Shown: positions 1-8,221 of the stretch, one piece after another
How positions within the stretch are numbered: the first letter of the stretch is position 1
How the letters are laid out: each line of letters begins with the position of its first letter
NCBI GenBank assembly: GCA_040414675.1
Contig: JBEDUN010000069.1
Coordinates: forward strand, 62,001-126,000
From: JARBAU01 sp040414675
GTDB taxonomy: Archaea > Thermoproteota > Nitrososphaeria > Nitrososphaerales > Nitrososphaeraceae
Length of the DNA stretch: 64,000 bases
Direction of reading: 5' to 3'
Notes under the pieces: model-generated
Databases searched by the model: none
What the model saw: only the letters and a program-made list of their open reading frames with translations
Told to the model about the DNA's origin: nothing
Translations under genes and position numbers: made by a program

Positions 1-931
1 CGGCTCCGGAAGCACCTATGTCTTTTCTACCAAAAGCTTCTGTAAGCGTATCATATCTTCCACCACCTACGAGTGCACCTATCTTGACTGATGGGTCGCT
101 CGCTTCAAATACAAATCCAGAGTAATAATCCAATCCGCGTACTATTCCGAGATTTATTTCTACATTCCTAACATTGCGTGATTTCAAAGAGTCGTTTAAT
201 TCAAATAAACGATTCCAATTCTTCAGCCGACTGGCCTGGGCTTTGGAATAAACCGAGTCAATACTTCCGTGTACGCTTGATAGACTTATTAGGTTATTTA
301 GAACTGAAAGACTTAGCTTTCCATTGAATTCATTATATACAGCCTCGCTGCCCTTCTTAGGGACCTTGTCCATAGCTCTAAAAATTTCGTTAATAATTTG
401 TTCGTCAAACACTTGGAGATAATCCTTTATGTATTCTTCTAATAGTTTGCGATCATTTAATTCGATTATAACATTCGTTAATCCTAGCTTTTTTAGCAGA
501 ACTGAAACAAACTGAATAATCTCAGCATCAGATTCAGTGTTGAATGTGTCATATATTTCAACATCCCATTGATGAAAATACCTATATCTGCCAGCCTGTG
601 GCTCATCATACCTCCAGACTCCATCAAATGCCGAAACTTTTATGGGCATCTTAAGATCCCTTCTAGATGTGGCGTATCTGGTTAGCCCGACTGTCAGATC
701 GAATCTCAACGCTACATCTCGATTGCCCTTATCCTTAAAGGCATAGATCTCGTTCGAAATTGAAGGGCCAGCCTTTACTTCTAGTGTGGACAGCAATTCA
801 AGGGTAGAAGGTGCGATTAATTTAAAATTAAATGCCCTAGAAGTATCTAAAAAGGCATCCCTCATTTCTTGGATGTTTATAGCTTCTTCATAATCTATAT
901 CACGCATGCCCCTCGGTATTTCGAATTTCAC
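1..931 (-). CDS. hisS: Histidyl-tRNA synthetase, 3' part outside the window
   Basis: Class II aminoacyl-tRNA synthetase that charges tRNA-His in the cytoplasm. The N-terminal 310 residues are inside the window. The product starts at a GTG (929-931) with KFEIPRGMRD, the usual beginning of archaeal HisRS. It contains the histidine-binding signature GGGRYDTL near its truncated end, followed by the expected ASGA stretch. The reading frame is open to the window edge, so the truncation comes from the window and not from a lesion. An upstream ATG is not in frame with the conserved start. It is transcribed divergently from the archease gene with a gap of about 75 bp. Family assignment is secure from the signature. 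Confidence 0.93.
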   Translation of the reverse strand, partial: MKFEIPRGMRDIDYEEAINIQEMRDAFLDTSRAFNFKLIAPSTLELLSTLEVKAGPSISNEIYAFKDKGNRDVALRFDLTVGLTRYATSRRDLKMPIKVSAFDGVWRYDEPQAGRYRYFHQWDVEIYDTFNTESDAEIIQFVSVLLKKLGLTNVIIELNDRKLLEEYIKDYLQVFDEQIINEIFRAMDKVPKKGSEAVYNEFNGKLSLSVLNNLISLSSVHGSIDSVYSKAQASRLKNWNRLFELNDSLKSRNVRNVEINLGIVRGLDYYSGFVFEASDPSVKIGALVGGGRYDTLTEAFGRKDIGASGA

Positions 932-973
932 GATCGAATGCGAGCATTGTTCTCATTTAGATTTTGCGATTAG

Positions 974-986
974 TTATAATATTTAA
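974..986 (+). promoter_or_regulatory. TATA box of the archease gene
   Basis: The A/T stretch TTATAATATTTAA lies 22-34 nt before the ATG at 1008. This fits an archaeal box A serving a leaderless or nearly leaderless transcript. The assignment is by position and composition only. Confidence 0.5.
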
Positions 987-1007
987 TTATTTACAATCTA
1001 TACGTTA

Positions 1008-1439
1008 ATGAAAACACTCCAATTTCGATATTTAGATCATATGGCCGACACTATTGTTGAAGCGTACGGTGATAGTCTGAAGGAAGCTTTTGAGAATTCA
1101 GCACTAGCACTAGTTAATATCATGTTTGAAGTAGATAAAGTCGTTCCTAACAAGAGTTTAAGAATCAACATTCAAGAAAATGATATCGAAAACCTGCTCT
1201 ATTCCTGGCTTGAAAAAATTCTACTGCTTATGCTAACCGATGAGTTCATACCCTCAGAATTTGATGCTAGCATAGTTATGGAAAAAAGCAAAATTTTGCT
1301 AATCGCGAATGTTAGGGGTGAAAATTTGGATTATCGAAGACATATTTATAAAATCGAGGTTAAGGCAATAACCTACCATGAAATGCGCATCAAACAAGAA
1401 AGAAATGACTTCAAGATACGATATCTAGTTGACCTCTAA
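1008..1439 (+). CDS. Archease, RtcB-type tRNA-ligase activator
   Basis: Small acidic protein of the archease family (143 aa, the normal size). It promotes guanylylation and turnover of the RtcB RNA ligase, which joins tRNA exons after intron removal. The N-terminal FRYLDHMADT block with a metal-binding Asp, the EAFENSALAL helix and the terminal VDL are all archease hallmarks. The gene is monocistronic, with a TATA-like box about 28 nt upstream. A tRNA-ligation helper is relevant here because two of the three tRNA genes in the window carry introns. RtcB itself is not in the window. Confidence 0.93.
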   Translation: MKTLQFRYLDHMADTIVEAYGDSLKEAFENSALALVNIMFEVDKVVPNKSLRINIQENDIENLLYSWLEKILLLMLTDEFIPSEFDASIVMEKSKILLIANVRGENLDYRRHIYKIEVKAITYHEMRIKQERNDFKIRYLVDL

Positions 1440-1479
1440 AACTCGTGTATTTCCACATACTAAGTCCAGTTTAACAAAT

Positions 1480-1487
1480 CTTAAATA
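1480..1487 (+). promoter_or_regulatory. TATA box of the thioredoxin gene
   Basis: CTTAAATA lies about 31-38 nt before the ATG at 1518. It supports that ATG as the start over the in-frame GTG at 1488, which would fall immediately after the box. Confidence 0.45.
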
Positions 1488-1517
1488 GTGAGACAAACCT
1501 TTAAGTTTTCAAGTATT

Positions 1518-1880
1518 ATGAGTGAGGATAAGAAAACAGGTGGCTCATCCCAGACAGGTGCGACTCCCTTGTTGGAGCTTTCGGAGAAGAATTTTGATGA
1601 TGCAGTGAACGCAAATAAACCTATTTTAGTCGATTTCTGGGCTACATGGTGTGGACCTTGCCAATTTATGCTTCCAATATTTGACAAACTTGCAAAAAAA
1701 TATGGTGAAAAGGTTTCATTTGGCAGACTTAATGTGGACGACAACCAAGGAGTCGCAATGAGATTTGATGTTTACGCCATTCCTACTTTCATCATTTTCA
1801 TGAATGGCAAGGCTGTTGATCGAGCTGTGGGAGCAGTAGGCGAGAAGGGTCTAGAGGGCCTGTTACAGAAGTATCAATAA
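1518..1880 (+). CDS. Thioredoxin
   Basis: Cytosolic thiol-disulfide oxidoreductase of 120 aa. The thioredoxin fold is complete: the active site FWATWCGPCQ, the LDKLAKKYG-like helix, NVDDN, and the cis-proline segment AIPTFIIF. A short hydrophilic N-terminal extension (SEDKKTGGSSQTG) precedes the domain, and there is no signal peptide. An upstream GTG at 1488 would add ten residues but lies inside the promoter region, so the ATG at 1518 is preferred. The gene stands alone and converges with infB. The natural electron donor, a thioredoxin reductase, is not in the window. Confidence 0.93.
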   Translation: MSEDKKTGGSSQTGATPLLELSEKNFDDAVNANKPILVDFWATWCGPCQFMLPIFDKLAKKYGEKVSFGRLNVDDNQGVAMRFDVYAIPTFIIFMNGKAVDRAVGAVGEKGLEGLLQKYQ

Positions 1881-1928
1881 AATTTCGTTACCACAAGTAG
1901 ATCATATATCCACAACTACGATATGGTT

Positions 1929-3713
1929 TTAAAGATAACCAAAGGCTGGATCGTCCTTTCTTTTTATTAGCAATATTGCTTCAAATACTTCCTTTTCTTC
2001 ATTAGTCAATCTATAACTAAATCTCTCTATCAGCATCTTAGCATTTCGACTACCTAGATCAGTATAAAAAAAATCCCCCTCGTTAATTTGTCTTCCTATT
2101 GTAGGCTCTCTAATCGAAATGGCTACTTGCATGCCTTTTGTTGCTTCATCTATAGTCTTGCCGCTATCTTGGATTTGGTGTACAGTTCCTACCTTCTTGC
2201 CGGAATCATTTATGACTCTAATCTTCTGCCTTAGTTTTCCAATCAGGATTTCTGCACCAAAAACTGCAGGGTTATTTCTTCTGAATATAAATCCCTTCAT
2301 GAATTGGAATTTGCATATTGGCGGAATTTCATTGAAGAGAATAGATTCCTCATGTTCTTTTTGATATTTTGCCCAGTCCACATAACTACGAACAAGATTA
2401 TATATAATTTGTTCATTGAATATTTTTATATCCCTTTCTTGTGCTTCTTTGAGTGCGTCTTCAAGAATTCGTACGTTGAATCCCAATACTACACCTAAAT
2501 AGCGATCCTTCTCTTTTACTGCAGATGCTGCGATAACATCTCTTCTAGTAATGTAACCGATATCAGCAGACTGTATGGCTACGCTTTCCTTATTTAGCAT
2601 ATCTGTGATAGCTTCTATCGAACCTATGGTATCACACTTTAGAATTATACCATTAGATTCTGTACTTATAAACGCAGCATTTACCTCAGAATGCAATAGT
2701 GACTTAAGACGAACCTCATCCCCTTTTTTTTCTAGAACATAAATTGGGCTACCTGCAAGAACTCCCTCCAAATCCGGGGAGGTTATTTTTAGGCCAGCAG
2801 CTGCTACTACCTCTGCTACAGGCATAAATTTATCGCGAGGATCACGCATTTCGTCCAAAGGTCTAGGTACCAATAGGGCTTTTGCTTTCGTGACAATCGA
2901 CGCATCCCGTTTGGCAACAATAATAGTGGCCCCTTGCTTTAATATCCCATCTAGTAGTATTATATTCGCAGAAGGACCAAGGCCTATCTCTTCATTGACC
3001 TCCAATACTATTCCTCTAGCAGAGCCCTCGTGCCTTTCCAACTTTTGGCCAAGATATTGTTGGGTGAGACCGACTAGTACTACCAATAATTCAGGGATTC
3101 CACCACCAGTAACTGCACTTACAGGTACGATGGCAACTTCCCTTGTAAAGTCCTTGATACGCCAATATGCTTCTGAGGTGTACCCGAGCCTTGAAAGTGA
3201 TCCTACCACACCATAGATTTTTTCATCAAGTATACTTTGAGTTATTTGGTCTTGTTTCCGGATTTCGTTGCTTAGAGAGTGATCACCAGTCTTCCTCCAA
3301 CCACTGATAAGATCTAGCTTGTTTAGGGCTATCACAAAAGGAACCTTTCGTTTCCTTAGGATTTCCAAACTCTCTATAGTTTGAGCTTCCAATCCTTTGT
3401 TAGCATCTACTACGACGATAGCAATATCTGCTGCTGAGCCGCCTCTGATACGCAAATTTGCGAATACCTCGTGTCCAGGGGTGTCAATAACGAGCAATCC
3501 TGGGACCTGCGCCTGAGATTTTGCTAGATTCAAGTAAAGATTACCGCTAATCTGTTTAATTATATCTATCGGAAAGAAGCTTGCACCAATGTGTTGAGTT
3601 ATTCCGCCGACTTCACGGGCCTGTACTGCAGTCCCCCTTATTTTATCTAATAAAGATGTTTTGCCAGAATCTACATGTCCTAATACGACTACAACCGGTT
3701 GTCTGAGTTGCAC
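1929..3713 (-). CDS. infB: Translation initiation factor aIF5B (IF2-like GTPase)
   Basis: Ribosomal-subunit-joining GTPase of 594 aa, the typical archaeal length without the long eukaryotic N-terminal extension. It starts with a GTG. The G domain carries GHVDSGKTS (G1, about residues 12-20), the GGITQHIGAS switch I region, DTPGHEVF (G3) and NKLD (G4). The beta-barrel domain II, the domain III segment and the C-terminal tRNA-binding domain follow. It is the last gene of L7ae-S28e-L24e-ndk-infB. The ndk stop codon directly abuts its GTG, which suggests translational coupling. Confidence 0.96.
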   Translation of the reverse strand: MQLRQPVVVVLGHVDSGKTSLLDKIRGTAVQAREVGGITQHIGASFFPIDIIKQISGNLYLNLAKSQAQVPGLLVIDTPGHEVFANLRIRGGSAADIAIVVVDANKGLEAQTIESLEILRKRKVPFVIALNKLDLISGWRKTGDHSLSNEIRKQDQITQSILDEKIYGVVGSLSRLGYTSEAYWRIKDFTREVAIVPVSAVTGGGIPELLVVLVGLTQQYLGQKLERHEGSARGIVLEVNEEIGLGPSANIILLDGILKQGATIIVAKRDASIVTKAKALLVPRPLDEMRDPRDKFMPVAEVVAAAGLKITSPDLEGVLAGSPIYVLEKKGDEVRLKSLLHSEVNAAFISTESNGIILKCDTIGSIEAITDMLNKESVAIQSADIGYITRRDVIAASAVKEKDRYLGVVLGFNVRILEDALKEAQERDIKIFNEQIIYNLVRSYVDWAKYQKEHEESILFNEIPPICKFQFMKGFIFRRNNPAVFGAEILIGKLRQKIRVINDSGKKVGTVHQIQDSGKTIDEATKGMQVAISIREPTIGRQINEGDFFYTDLGSRNAKMLIERFSYRLTNEEKEVFEAILLIKRKDDPAFGYL

Positions 3714-4124
3714 TTAACTCCTTCCAAATATAATCTTGGACTCTTTTAAGAAACTTTCATGTGAATCGGAAGCGTGGATGATGTTATCAGTAACACCCAA
3801 CCCATAATCTCCTCTAATGGTACCGGGAGATGCTTCAAAAGACTTTGTTTGACCAATCATTTTTCGGACTACATTTATTGCATCATTTCCCTCCAGAATA
3901 CACGCTACAGTTTTATCAGACGAAATGAAGGAAACCAGCTCGTGAAAGAAAGTTTTCTCTCTATGCACATCGTAAAACTCTTTGGCCTTCTCCTCGGAAA
4001 ATAACTGCAATCTTAATTCGAGTAATTGAAATCCCTTTTCTTCAAACCTAGTTACGATTTTCCCGACTAGATGTCGTCTAATGGCATCTGGCTTAATGAC
4101 AACAAGTGTTTTTTGTATCACCAT
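3714..4124 (-). CDS. ndk: Nucleoside diphosphate kinase
   Basis: Equilibrates nucleoside tri- and diphosphates through a phospho-histidine intermediate. At 136 aa it is slightly shorter than many bacterial Ndk proteins. VVIKPDAIRRHLVG (nucleotide binding) and the active-site segment NIIHASDS are present; the usual Gly after His is Ala here, a minor change. The order ribosomal proteins, ndk, infB is a standard archaeal arrangement that links GTP supply with translation genes. It sits 3 bp after L24e and abuts infB. Confidence 0.96.
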   Translation of the reverse strand: MVIQKTLVVIKPDAIRRHLVGKIVTRFEEKGFQLLELRLQLFSEEKAKEFYDVHREKTFFHELVSFISSDKTVACILEGNDAINVVRKMIGQTKSFEASPGTIRGDYGLGVTDNIIHASDSHESFLKESKIIFGRS

Positions 4125-4127
4125 TTT

Positions 4128-4340
4128 CTACTTTCTTACCTTAATTCCTCCTTTCACGTATTTACGCGTCCATTTCAACTTTCTAGCATCGCGGCCCAAC
4201 TTTCTCGAATTTTTCTTGCACTTTGAAGAGCAGGTCCACTGAATCACGCCATCATTTTTTGCTAACATCAATCCGTGCCCAGTAATTATACTCTTGCCAC
4301 AAAAGAAGCAGTTACGAAGTGAAATAGCTGTCTTACTCAT
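4128..4340 (-). CDS. rpl24e: Large-subunit ribosomal protein L24e
   Basis: Small zinc-binding ribosomal protein of 70 aa found only in archaea and eukaryotes. The zinc ligands are in FFCGKSI and TCSSKCKK, and the basic C-terminal tail matches the family (ARKLKWTRKY). It belongs to the operon with L7ae, S28e, ndk and infB; the gap to ndk is 3 bp. The length matches the archaeal short form. Confidence 0.95.
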   Translation of the reverse strand: MSKTAISLRNCFFCGKSIITGHGLMLAKNDGVIQWTCSSKCKKNSRKLGRDARKLKWTRKYVKGGIKVRK

Positions 4341-4366
4341 ATTGCAGCCCTACCATAATCTCCTAG

Positions 4367-4582
4367 TTACTTTATCTTACGAGCTTCTCGCTCAGTTTCT
4401 CTAAGCATAAGGATATCGTTCATTCTTACTGATCCCTTGACATTTCTTGTCAGAATGCGACCTCTATCTTTTCCTTCTAAAACCTTCACTCTTACTTGTA
4501 TTACCTCACCAGCAATTCCAGTTCGTCCTACAATCTGAATTACCTCTGCAGGAATTACTTTTTCTTCTGTTGCTTTACTCAT
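4367..4582 (-). CDS. rps28e: Small-subunit ribosomal protein S28e
   Basis: OB-fold ribosomal protein of 71 aa, archaeal/eukaryal-specific. Conserved blocks are VIQIVGRTGIAGEVIQVRV, GRILTRNVKGSVR and the C-terminal LRETEREA. It lies between L7ae and L24e in the usual order and on the same strand, with gaps of 16 and 26 bp. Confidence 0.96.
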   Translation of the reverse strand: MSKATEEKVIPAEVIQIVGRTGIAGEVIQVRVKVLEGKDRGRILTRNVKGSVRMNDILMLRETEREARKIK

Positions 4583-4598
4583 CTAGATTCCCTATTCC

Positions 4599-4979
4599 TT
4601 ATTCCTTTTTGCTTTTCATCGATGAGATGGAATTTATGACTTCGTCTAGTATATGCTGTGCTTCCCCAGCTTCCGTAATAGTTGCCGCTGCTGAACCAAC
4701 GTCTATTCCAAGAGATGCACCAAGTTGCTGCTTACTTGGTACAAATATGTATGCCGCATGTCTATCCTCGCAGAGAATCGGCAAGTGTGCAACTACTTCT
4801 GGTGGCTCAACATCCTCAGCTATAACAACTAGTTTGCTATTTCCTCTTTCTATCGCCTTGGTCGTCTCATTAGTTCCCTTTCTCACCTTGCCGCTCTGTT
4901 TTGCTAAACGAACTGCTTCATAGATAGCATTAACCAGATCTTTTGGAGTTTCGAATTTCACATAATATGGCTTACTCAT
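4599..4979 (-). CDS. rpl7ae: Ribosomal protein L7Ae
   Basis: Kink-turn-binding protein of 126 aa. In archaea it is a ribosomal protein and also a core component of C/D and H/ACA guide RNPs and of RNase P. The central RNA-recognition part is present (KGTNETTKAIERGNSKLV, AEDVEPPEVVAHLP), as is the VPSKQQLG motif. It is the first gene of the operon. A TATA-like AT stretch lies in the 80-bp region upstream, before the phosphohexomutase gene, so the operon has its own promoter there. Confidence 0.96.
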   Translation of the reverse strand: MSKPYYVKFETPKDLVNAIYEAVRLAKQSGKVRKGTNETTKAIERGNSKLVVIAEDVEPPEVVAHLPILCEDRHAAYIFVPSKQQLGASLGIDVGSAAATITEAGEAQHILDEVINSISSMKSKKE

Positions 4980-5060
4980 AATTTATACAATCACCCTTAG
5001 GGATCATTTCTAATTTCTTGTATGAGAATGATATGATATAATAATGTTGTCCATGCCTAG

Positions 5061-6446
5061 CTAATCTGCACTGGTCTCTCGTAAGACATTCTCTATTATG
5101 GAGCTGTATTCATGCACCATAGACGATAATCGTGATTCGTCCATAGACTCAGCATATAACCTCAATAAAGGCTCTGTACCACTAGGCCTCACTAAAAGCC
5201 AAGAATCGTTATCTGGCCAGATTTTTGCCCCGTCAATCGTTTCACTCTTAATGGGGTTCTTATAGGAAAGACACGACTCAACTACCCTATTAGCAATGGT
5301 GTTTGTACCGCATTCGAATTTTGTTTTGTATTGATAAGTCTTAGGCAGCTTGTTCAGCATTTGGGATAACGATTCATTAGTTTCTGATGATGCAAGCATT
5401 TCTAATAGCAGTGCAGTCGTCATAGCACCGTCCCTTACTACATTTATTTTGCCATACATAAATCCCCCATTTTCCTCCATTCCTAAGATCGATCCATGAG
5501 CCAACATTTGCCTAGATACCTCAACGCTTCCAACTTTTGTAAATGAAACCTTAGACTTTTCTTCATCTGCTACTTTGGAAAGTAGCATAGTAGTATTTAT
5601 TGGACACACTATCTCAGCACCGTTATGTCTGGATCTTAGTAGATATCTTACCAGGAGCGTTCCAACCTTGTCTCCTGTATGTGCAATCCCCATCTCATCA
5701 CAAAAAATACTTCTGTCTCCATCGCCATCATAGGCTACTCCTAAATCAGCATCAAGATCTTTTACGATTTGTGATAGCTGACTTAGGTTGTTTGTAGTAG
5801 GTTCCGAACCACGCCCAGGAAAGGTACCATCCATCTCGCCATTGATTGTTATCACTTGACAACCTAGCCTTTGCAGCAGAAAAGGAGCAACCGTTCCCTG
5901 AACACCATTTCCCAAATCCATGATTACTTTAAACTTTCTTCTGCGTATATTGTCAGCATTAATTAATGAAAGGACAGTTTCAATATACGGATTGACAATA
6001 TTGTTTTCCTGAGACAGAACTCCACAACCATCCATTCTAACGTAATTTTTTTTCGAGAAAATTTCTTCTACCTTTAATTCATCATCCCTAGAGAGCTCAA
6101 CACCATCTGAAGCTATTGGCTTTATGCCATTATATTCTGGAGGATTGTGCGAAGCAGTGATCATCAGACCACCAGCATATTCATATTTTTTTGTTGCAAA
6201 TTGTAAACATGGGGTAGGAATAATCCCAGCATCCCAAACATCAAGACCAGCCGAATTTATCACAGAACTAACCAGTCTTGATATAATGGGGCTTGACAAT
6301 CTTACATCTCGACCCAGCAAGATTCTTCCACTTTTAAAAAAAGTTGCTAGAGAATAAGATAAGTTTATAATAAGATTGAATTCGAAGTCTTTTCCAAAAA
6401 TACCCCTAACTCCGTTAGTGCCAAAAATCCTTTTTTCAGATTCCAT
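5061..6446 (-). CDS. glmM: Phosphoglucosamine mutase / phosphomannomutase family enzyme
   Basis: Alpha-D-phosphohexomutase of 461 aa that interconverts the 6- and 1-phosphates of hexoses or glucosamine, feeding UDP-GlcNAc and other sugar-nucleotide synthesis. All four family motifs are visible: the catalytic phosphoserine loop TASHNPPEYNG, the metal-binding DGDGDRS, the sugar-recognition GMEENGGFMYG, and the phosphate-binding RPSGTEPLLRLY. The EENGG form and the N-terminal FGTNGVRG favour GlmM-type activity, but exact substrate preference cannot be read from sequence. It is monocistronic, upstream of the L7ae operon on the same strand. Confidence 0.9.
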   Translation of the reverse strand: MESEKRIFGTNGVRGIFGKDFEFNLIINLSYSLATFFKSGRILLGRDVRLSSPIISRLVSSVINSAGLDVWDAGIIPTPCLQFATKKYEYAGGLMITASHNPPEYNGIKPIASDGVELSRDDELKVEEIFSKKNYVRMDGCGVLSQENNIVNPYIETVLSLINADNIRRRKFKVIMDLGNGVQGTVAPFLLQRLGCQVITINGEMDGTFPGRGSEPTTNNLSQLSQIVKDLDADLGVAYDGDGDRSIFCDEMGIAHTGDKVGTLLVRYLLRSRHNGAEIVCPINTTMLLSKVADEEKSKVSFTKVGSVEVSRQMLAHGSILGMEENGGFMYGKINVVRDGAMTTALLLEMLASSETNESLSQMLNKLPKTYQYKTKFECGTNTIANRVVESCLSYKNPIKSETIDGAKIWPDNDSWLLVRPSGTEPLLRLYAESMDESRLSSMVHEYSSIIENVLRETSAD

Positions 6447-6647
6447 CTATATCAATTTTGGTTATAATTTGACGGAGACAATTTATTAGTATCTAATTAT
6501 CTGGAATAATGCAATAGTCCAGCTTGGACATTCTATCATAGTTGCTTCTGAATTTCCACATATATCTTGTGATTGGAAATAATAATGTTGGTTGCTTACT
6601 CTTATAAATAAACAAATTTAACTTACTAGTGACAGTAAATGGATAGT

Positions 6648-6792
6648 GCGGGGGTCGCCAAGCCCGGCCAACGGCGCAGGTCTCGTTTTTATTCTATTAC
6701 GGCAATAAAAAAAGAGGGCGAAGCTTAGAACGAGCCAGGCTCCTATAACCCTGTTCCTCAGGGATTCGTGGGTTCGAATCCCACCTCCCGCA
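6648..6792 (+). tRNA. tRNA-Leu(UAG) with two introns
   Basis: Exons 6648-6680, 6723-6730 and 6749-6792 assemble an 85-nt class II tRNA. It has acceptor GCGGGGG/CTCCCGC with discriminator A, D stem GCC/GGC, anticodon stem CAGGG/CCCTG, loop CU-UAG-AA, a short variable stem, T stem GTGGG/CCCAC and loop TTCGAAT. Intron 1 (6681-6722, 42 nt) interrupts the anticodon stem between positions 30 and 31. It folds as a hairpin (6686-6693 with 6704-6711), and CGC at 6675-6677 can pair with GCG at 6718-6720, as in a relaxed bulge-helix-bulge. Intron 2 (about 6731-6748, 18 nt) lies near the canonical site and contains GAGC/GCTC. Without removing both, no valid anticodon stem forms. CCA is not encoded. A TATA box (6601-6610) lies 38-47 nt upstream. 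Confidence 0.85.
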
Positions 6793-6854
6793 TATGGTTT
6801 TGTCGTTGTCATCACCTAATTCTTTTCGAATATCAATAACAATGCCATAGCAAC

Positions 6855-7037
6855 TTACGTGAGTTTAGTGCAAAGTTTTTTTTCTTTATGATCTTGGAAA
6901 TGAGTTCCACAAAAGTCAGCACCACAATCATAACAGTGCCAAGCAGATATTGTATAGCAGGTTGTGCATTTACGAAAAGGCATATTATAATCAAAATTCT
7001 TTTTCCCCTTAGATTTTGGCTGCCGCTGCTGTTTCAT
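6855..7037 (-). CDS. Small AN1-like zinc-finger protein
   Basis: Sixty-residue basic protein with a KQQRQPKSKGKK leader and a cysteine/histidine-rich C-terminal half. The order is CTTC, then HCYDC, FC, H, H and a final C. The CxxC-x4-FCxxHxxxH-x4-C spacing resembles the second half of AN1 or B-box zinc fingers. This is resemblance of spacing only; no function can be assigned. It stands alone, convergent to the tRNA-Leu gene and divergent from purU. The composition and motif make a chance reading frame unlikely. Confidence 0.6.
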   Translation of the reverse strand: MKQQRQPKSKGKKNFDYNMPFRKCTTCYTISAWHCYDCGADFCGTHFQDHKEKKLCTKLT

Positions 7038-7237
7038 AAGATCTGCGCACTAATAATAATTTCCGTAAAACTTCTTACCATATTCATTTGTCATATTGTT
7101 TTGCCTTCACCTTATTAAGTCTAGGGAGTACACGTATAATTTCAACTATAAGGTGACCACCTTATTTTGAATTTAAATGTTTGTCTGTTGTATTTTTGTG
7201 GAAGATTTAATTCTGGTATTATAGATTTTGACTTGGT

Positions 7238-8098
7238 ATGGGTAATGATCAAGCACTAATCGAGCTTACTGTAATAGGAAAGGATCGAAAGGGTGTAGTA
7301 GCTGACATAACCAATTTCATATTCACGAAAGGGGGAAACATCGAAAAAGTTAACCAGAAAGTAACTCGCGGGCTTTTTGGGATGCAATTGGAAGCATCAT
7401 TTCAGAAAATTGATAGGATCAGCCTTGATTCTGGGTTAGTGGCATTGTCAAAGAAATTAGATATGGAAATTAGAGTCCATTATGAAGAACCACACAGAAT
7501 TAAAAATATTGGCATTTTAGTGACGAAGGAATCTCATTGTCTTGAGAAGATATTATTTTCTAAGAAAAGGAACGAAGTAAGAGCAAATGTTCCTGTGATA
7601 ATCGGCAACGACTTGTCATTGTCCCAAATTGCAACTGAGTACGGGATTCCATTTCACTCGGTATCATATTCTGACGGGATAGACATTGCTGAGCAGAACA
7701 TTTTGAATTTAATTGAACAGTACAATATAGACCTCATCGTTTTGGCTAGATATATGCGAATTCTGACTCCAAACTTCGTTTGGCGGTTTCCAAATCGGAT
7801 CATAAATATACATCCGTCTTTGTTACCTGCATTTCCAGGGGCTTTAGCGTATGCTCAAGCATACGAAAGAGGTGCAAAAATAATTGGATGCACAGCACAT
7901 TTTGTGACTGATGATTTGGATCAAGGTCCAATAATATGTCAAGATGCATTCAAGGTTCTTGAAAATGACACGCTAGATTCCATAAAGGAGAAGGGGAGAA
8001 ATTTAGAAGCAACTACGCTTTTGAATGCAATTCAGTTATATTTAGAAGGCAGGCTAGAGGTATATTGGGGGAAAGTATTTTCAAAGTCTAGTTTCTAA
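7238..8098 (+). CDS. purU: Formyltetrahydrofolate deformylase
   Basis: Hydrolyses 10-formyl-tetrahydrofolate to formate and tetrahydrofolate, balancing one-carbon pools. The 286-aa protein has an N-terminal ACT domain (about residues 1-85, starting LIELTVIGKDRKGVVADIT) and a C-terminal formyltransferase fold. Catalytic residues are placed as in PurU/PurN: Asn190 and His192 in NIHPSLLPAFPG, and Asp228 in DLDQGPI, with the correct 38-residue spacing. The HCL segment at about residue 100 is also PurU-like. The ATG at 7238 gives the normal length. It is monocistronic. Confidence 0.92.
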   Translation: MGNDQALIELTVIGKDRKGVVADITNFIFTKGGNIEKVNQKVTRGLFGMQLEASFQKIDRISLDSGLVALSKKLDMEIRVHYEEPHRIKNIGILVTKESHCLEKILFSKKRNEVRANVPVIIGNDLSLSQIATEYGIPFHSVSYSDGIDIAEQNILNLIEQYNIDLIVLARYMRILTPNFVWRFPNRIINIHPSLLPAFPGALAYAQAYERGAKIIGCTAHFVTDDLDQGPIICQDAFKVLENDTLDSIKEKGRNLEATTLLNAIQLYLEGRLEVYWGKVFSKSSF

Positions 8099-8221
8099 AT
8101 TAGAAATCTTATGGCTCATAATTGATTTATAATGTAGTCTATGACTATTTGCTATTATAAGAGCTCTGATAAACAAACCCGATTTTAAAGTTGATAAGCA
8201 TGTACTATCTAGTTTTTGTAA

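Noticed and set aside
6618..6815. Minus-strand reading frame across the tRNA-Leu gene
   Set aside because: It covers the tRNA exons and introns exactly and shows no protein motif; it is a by-product of the tRNA sequence.
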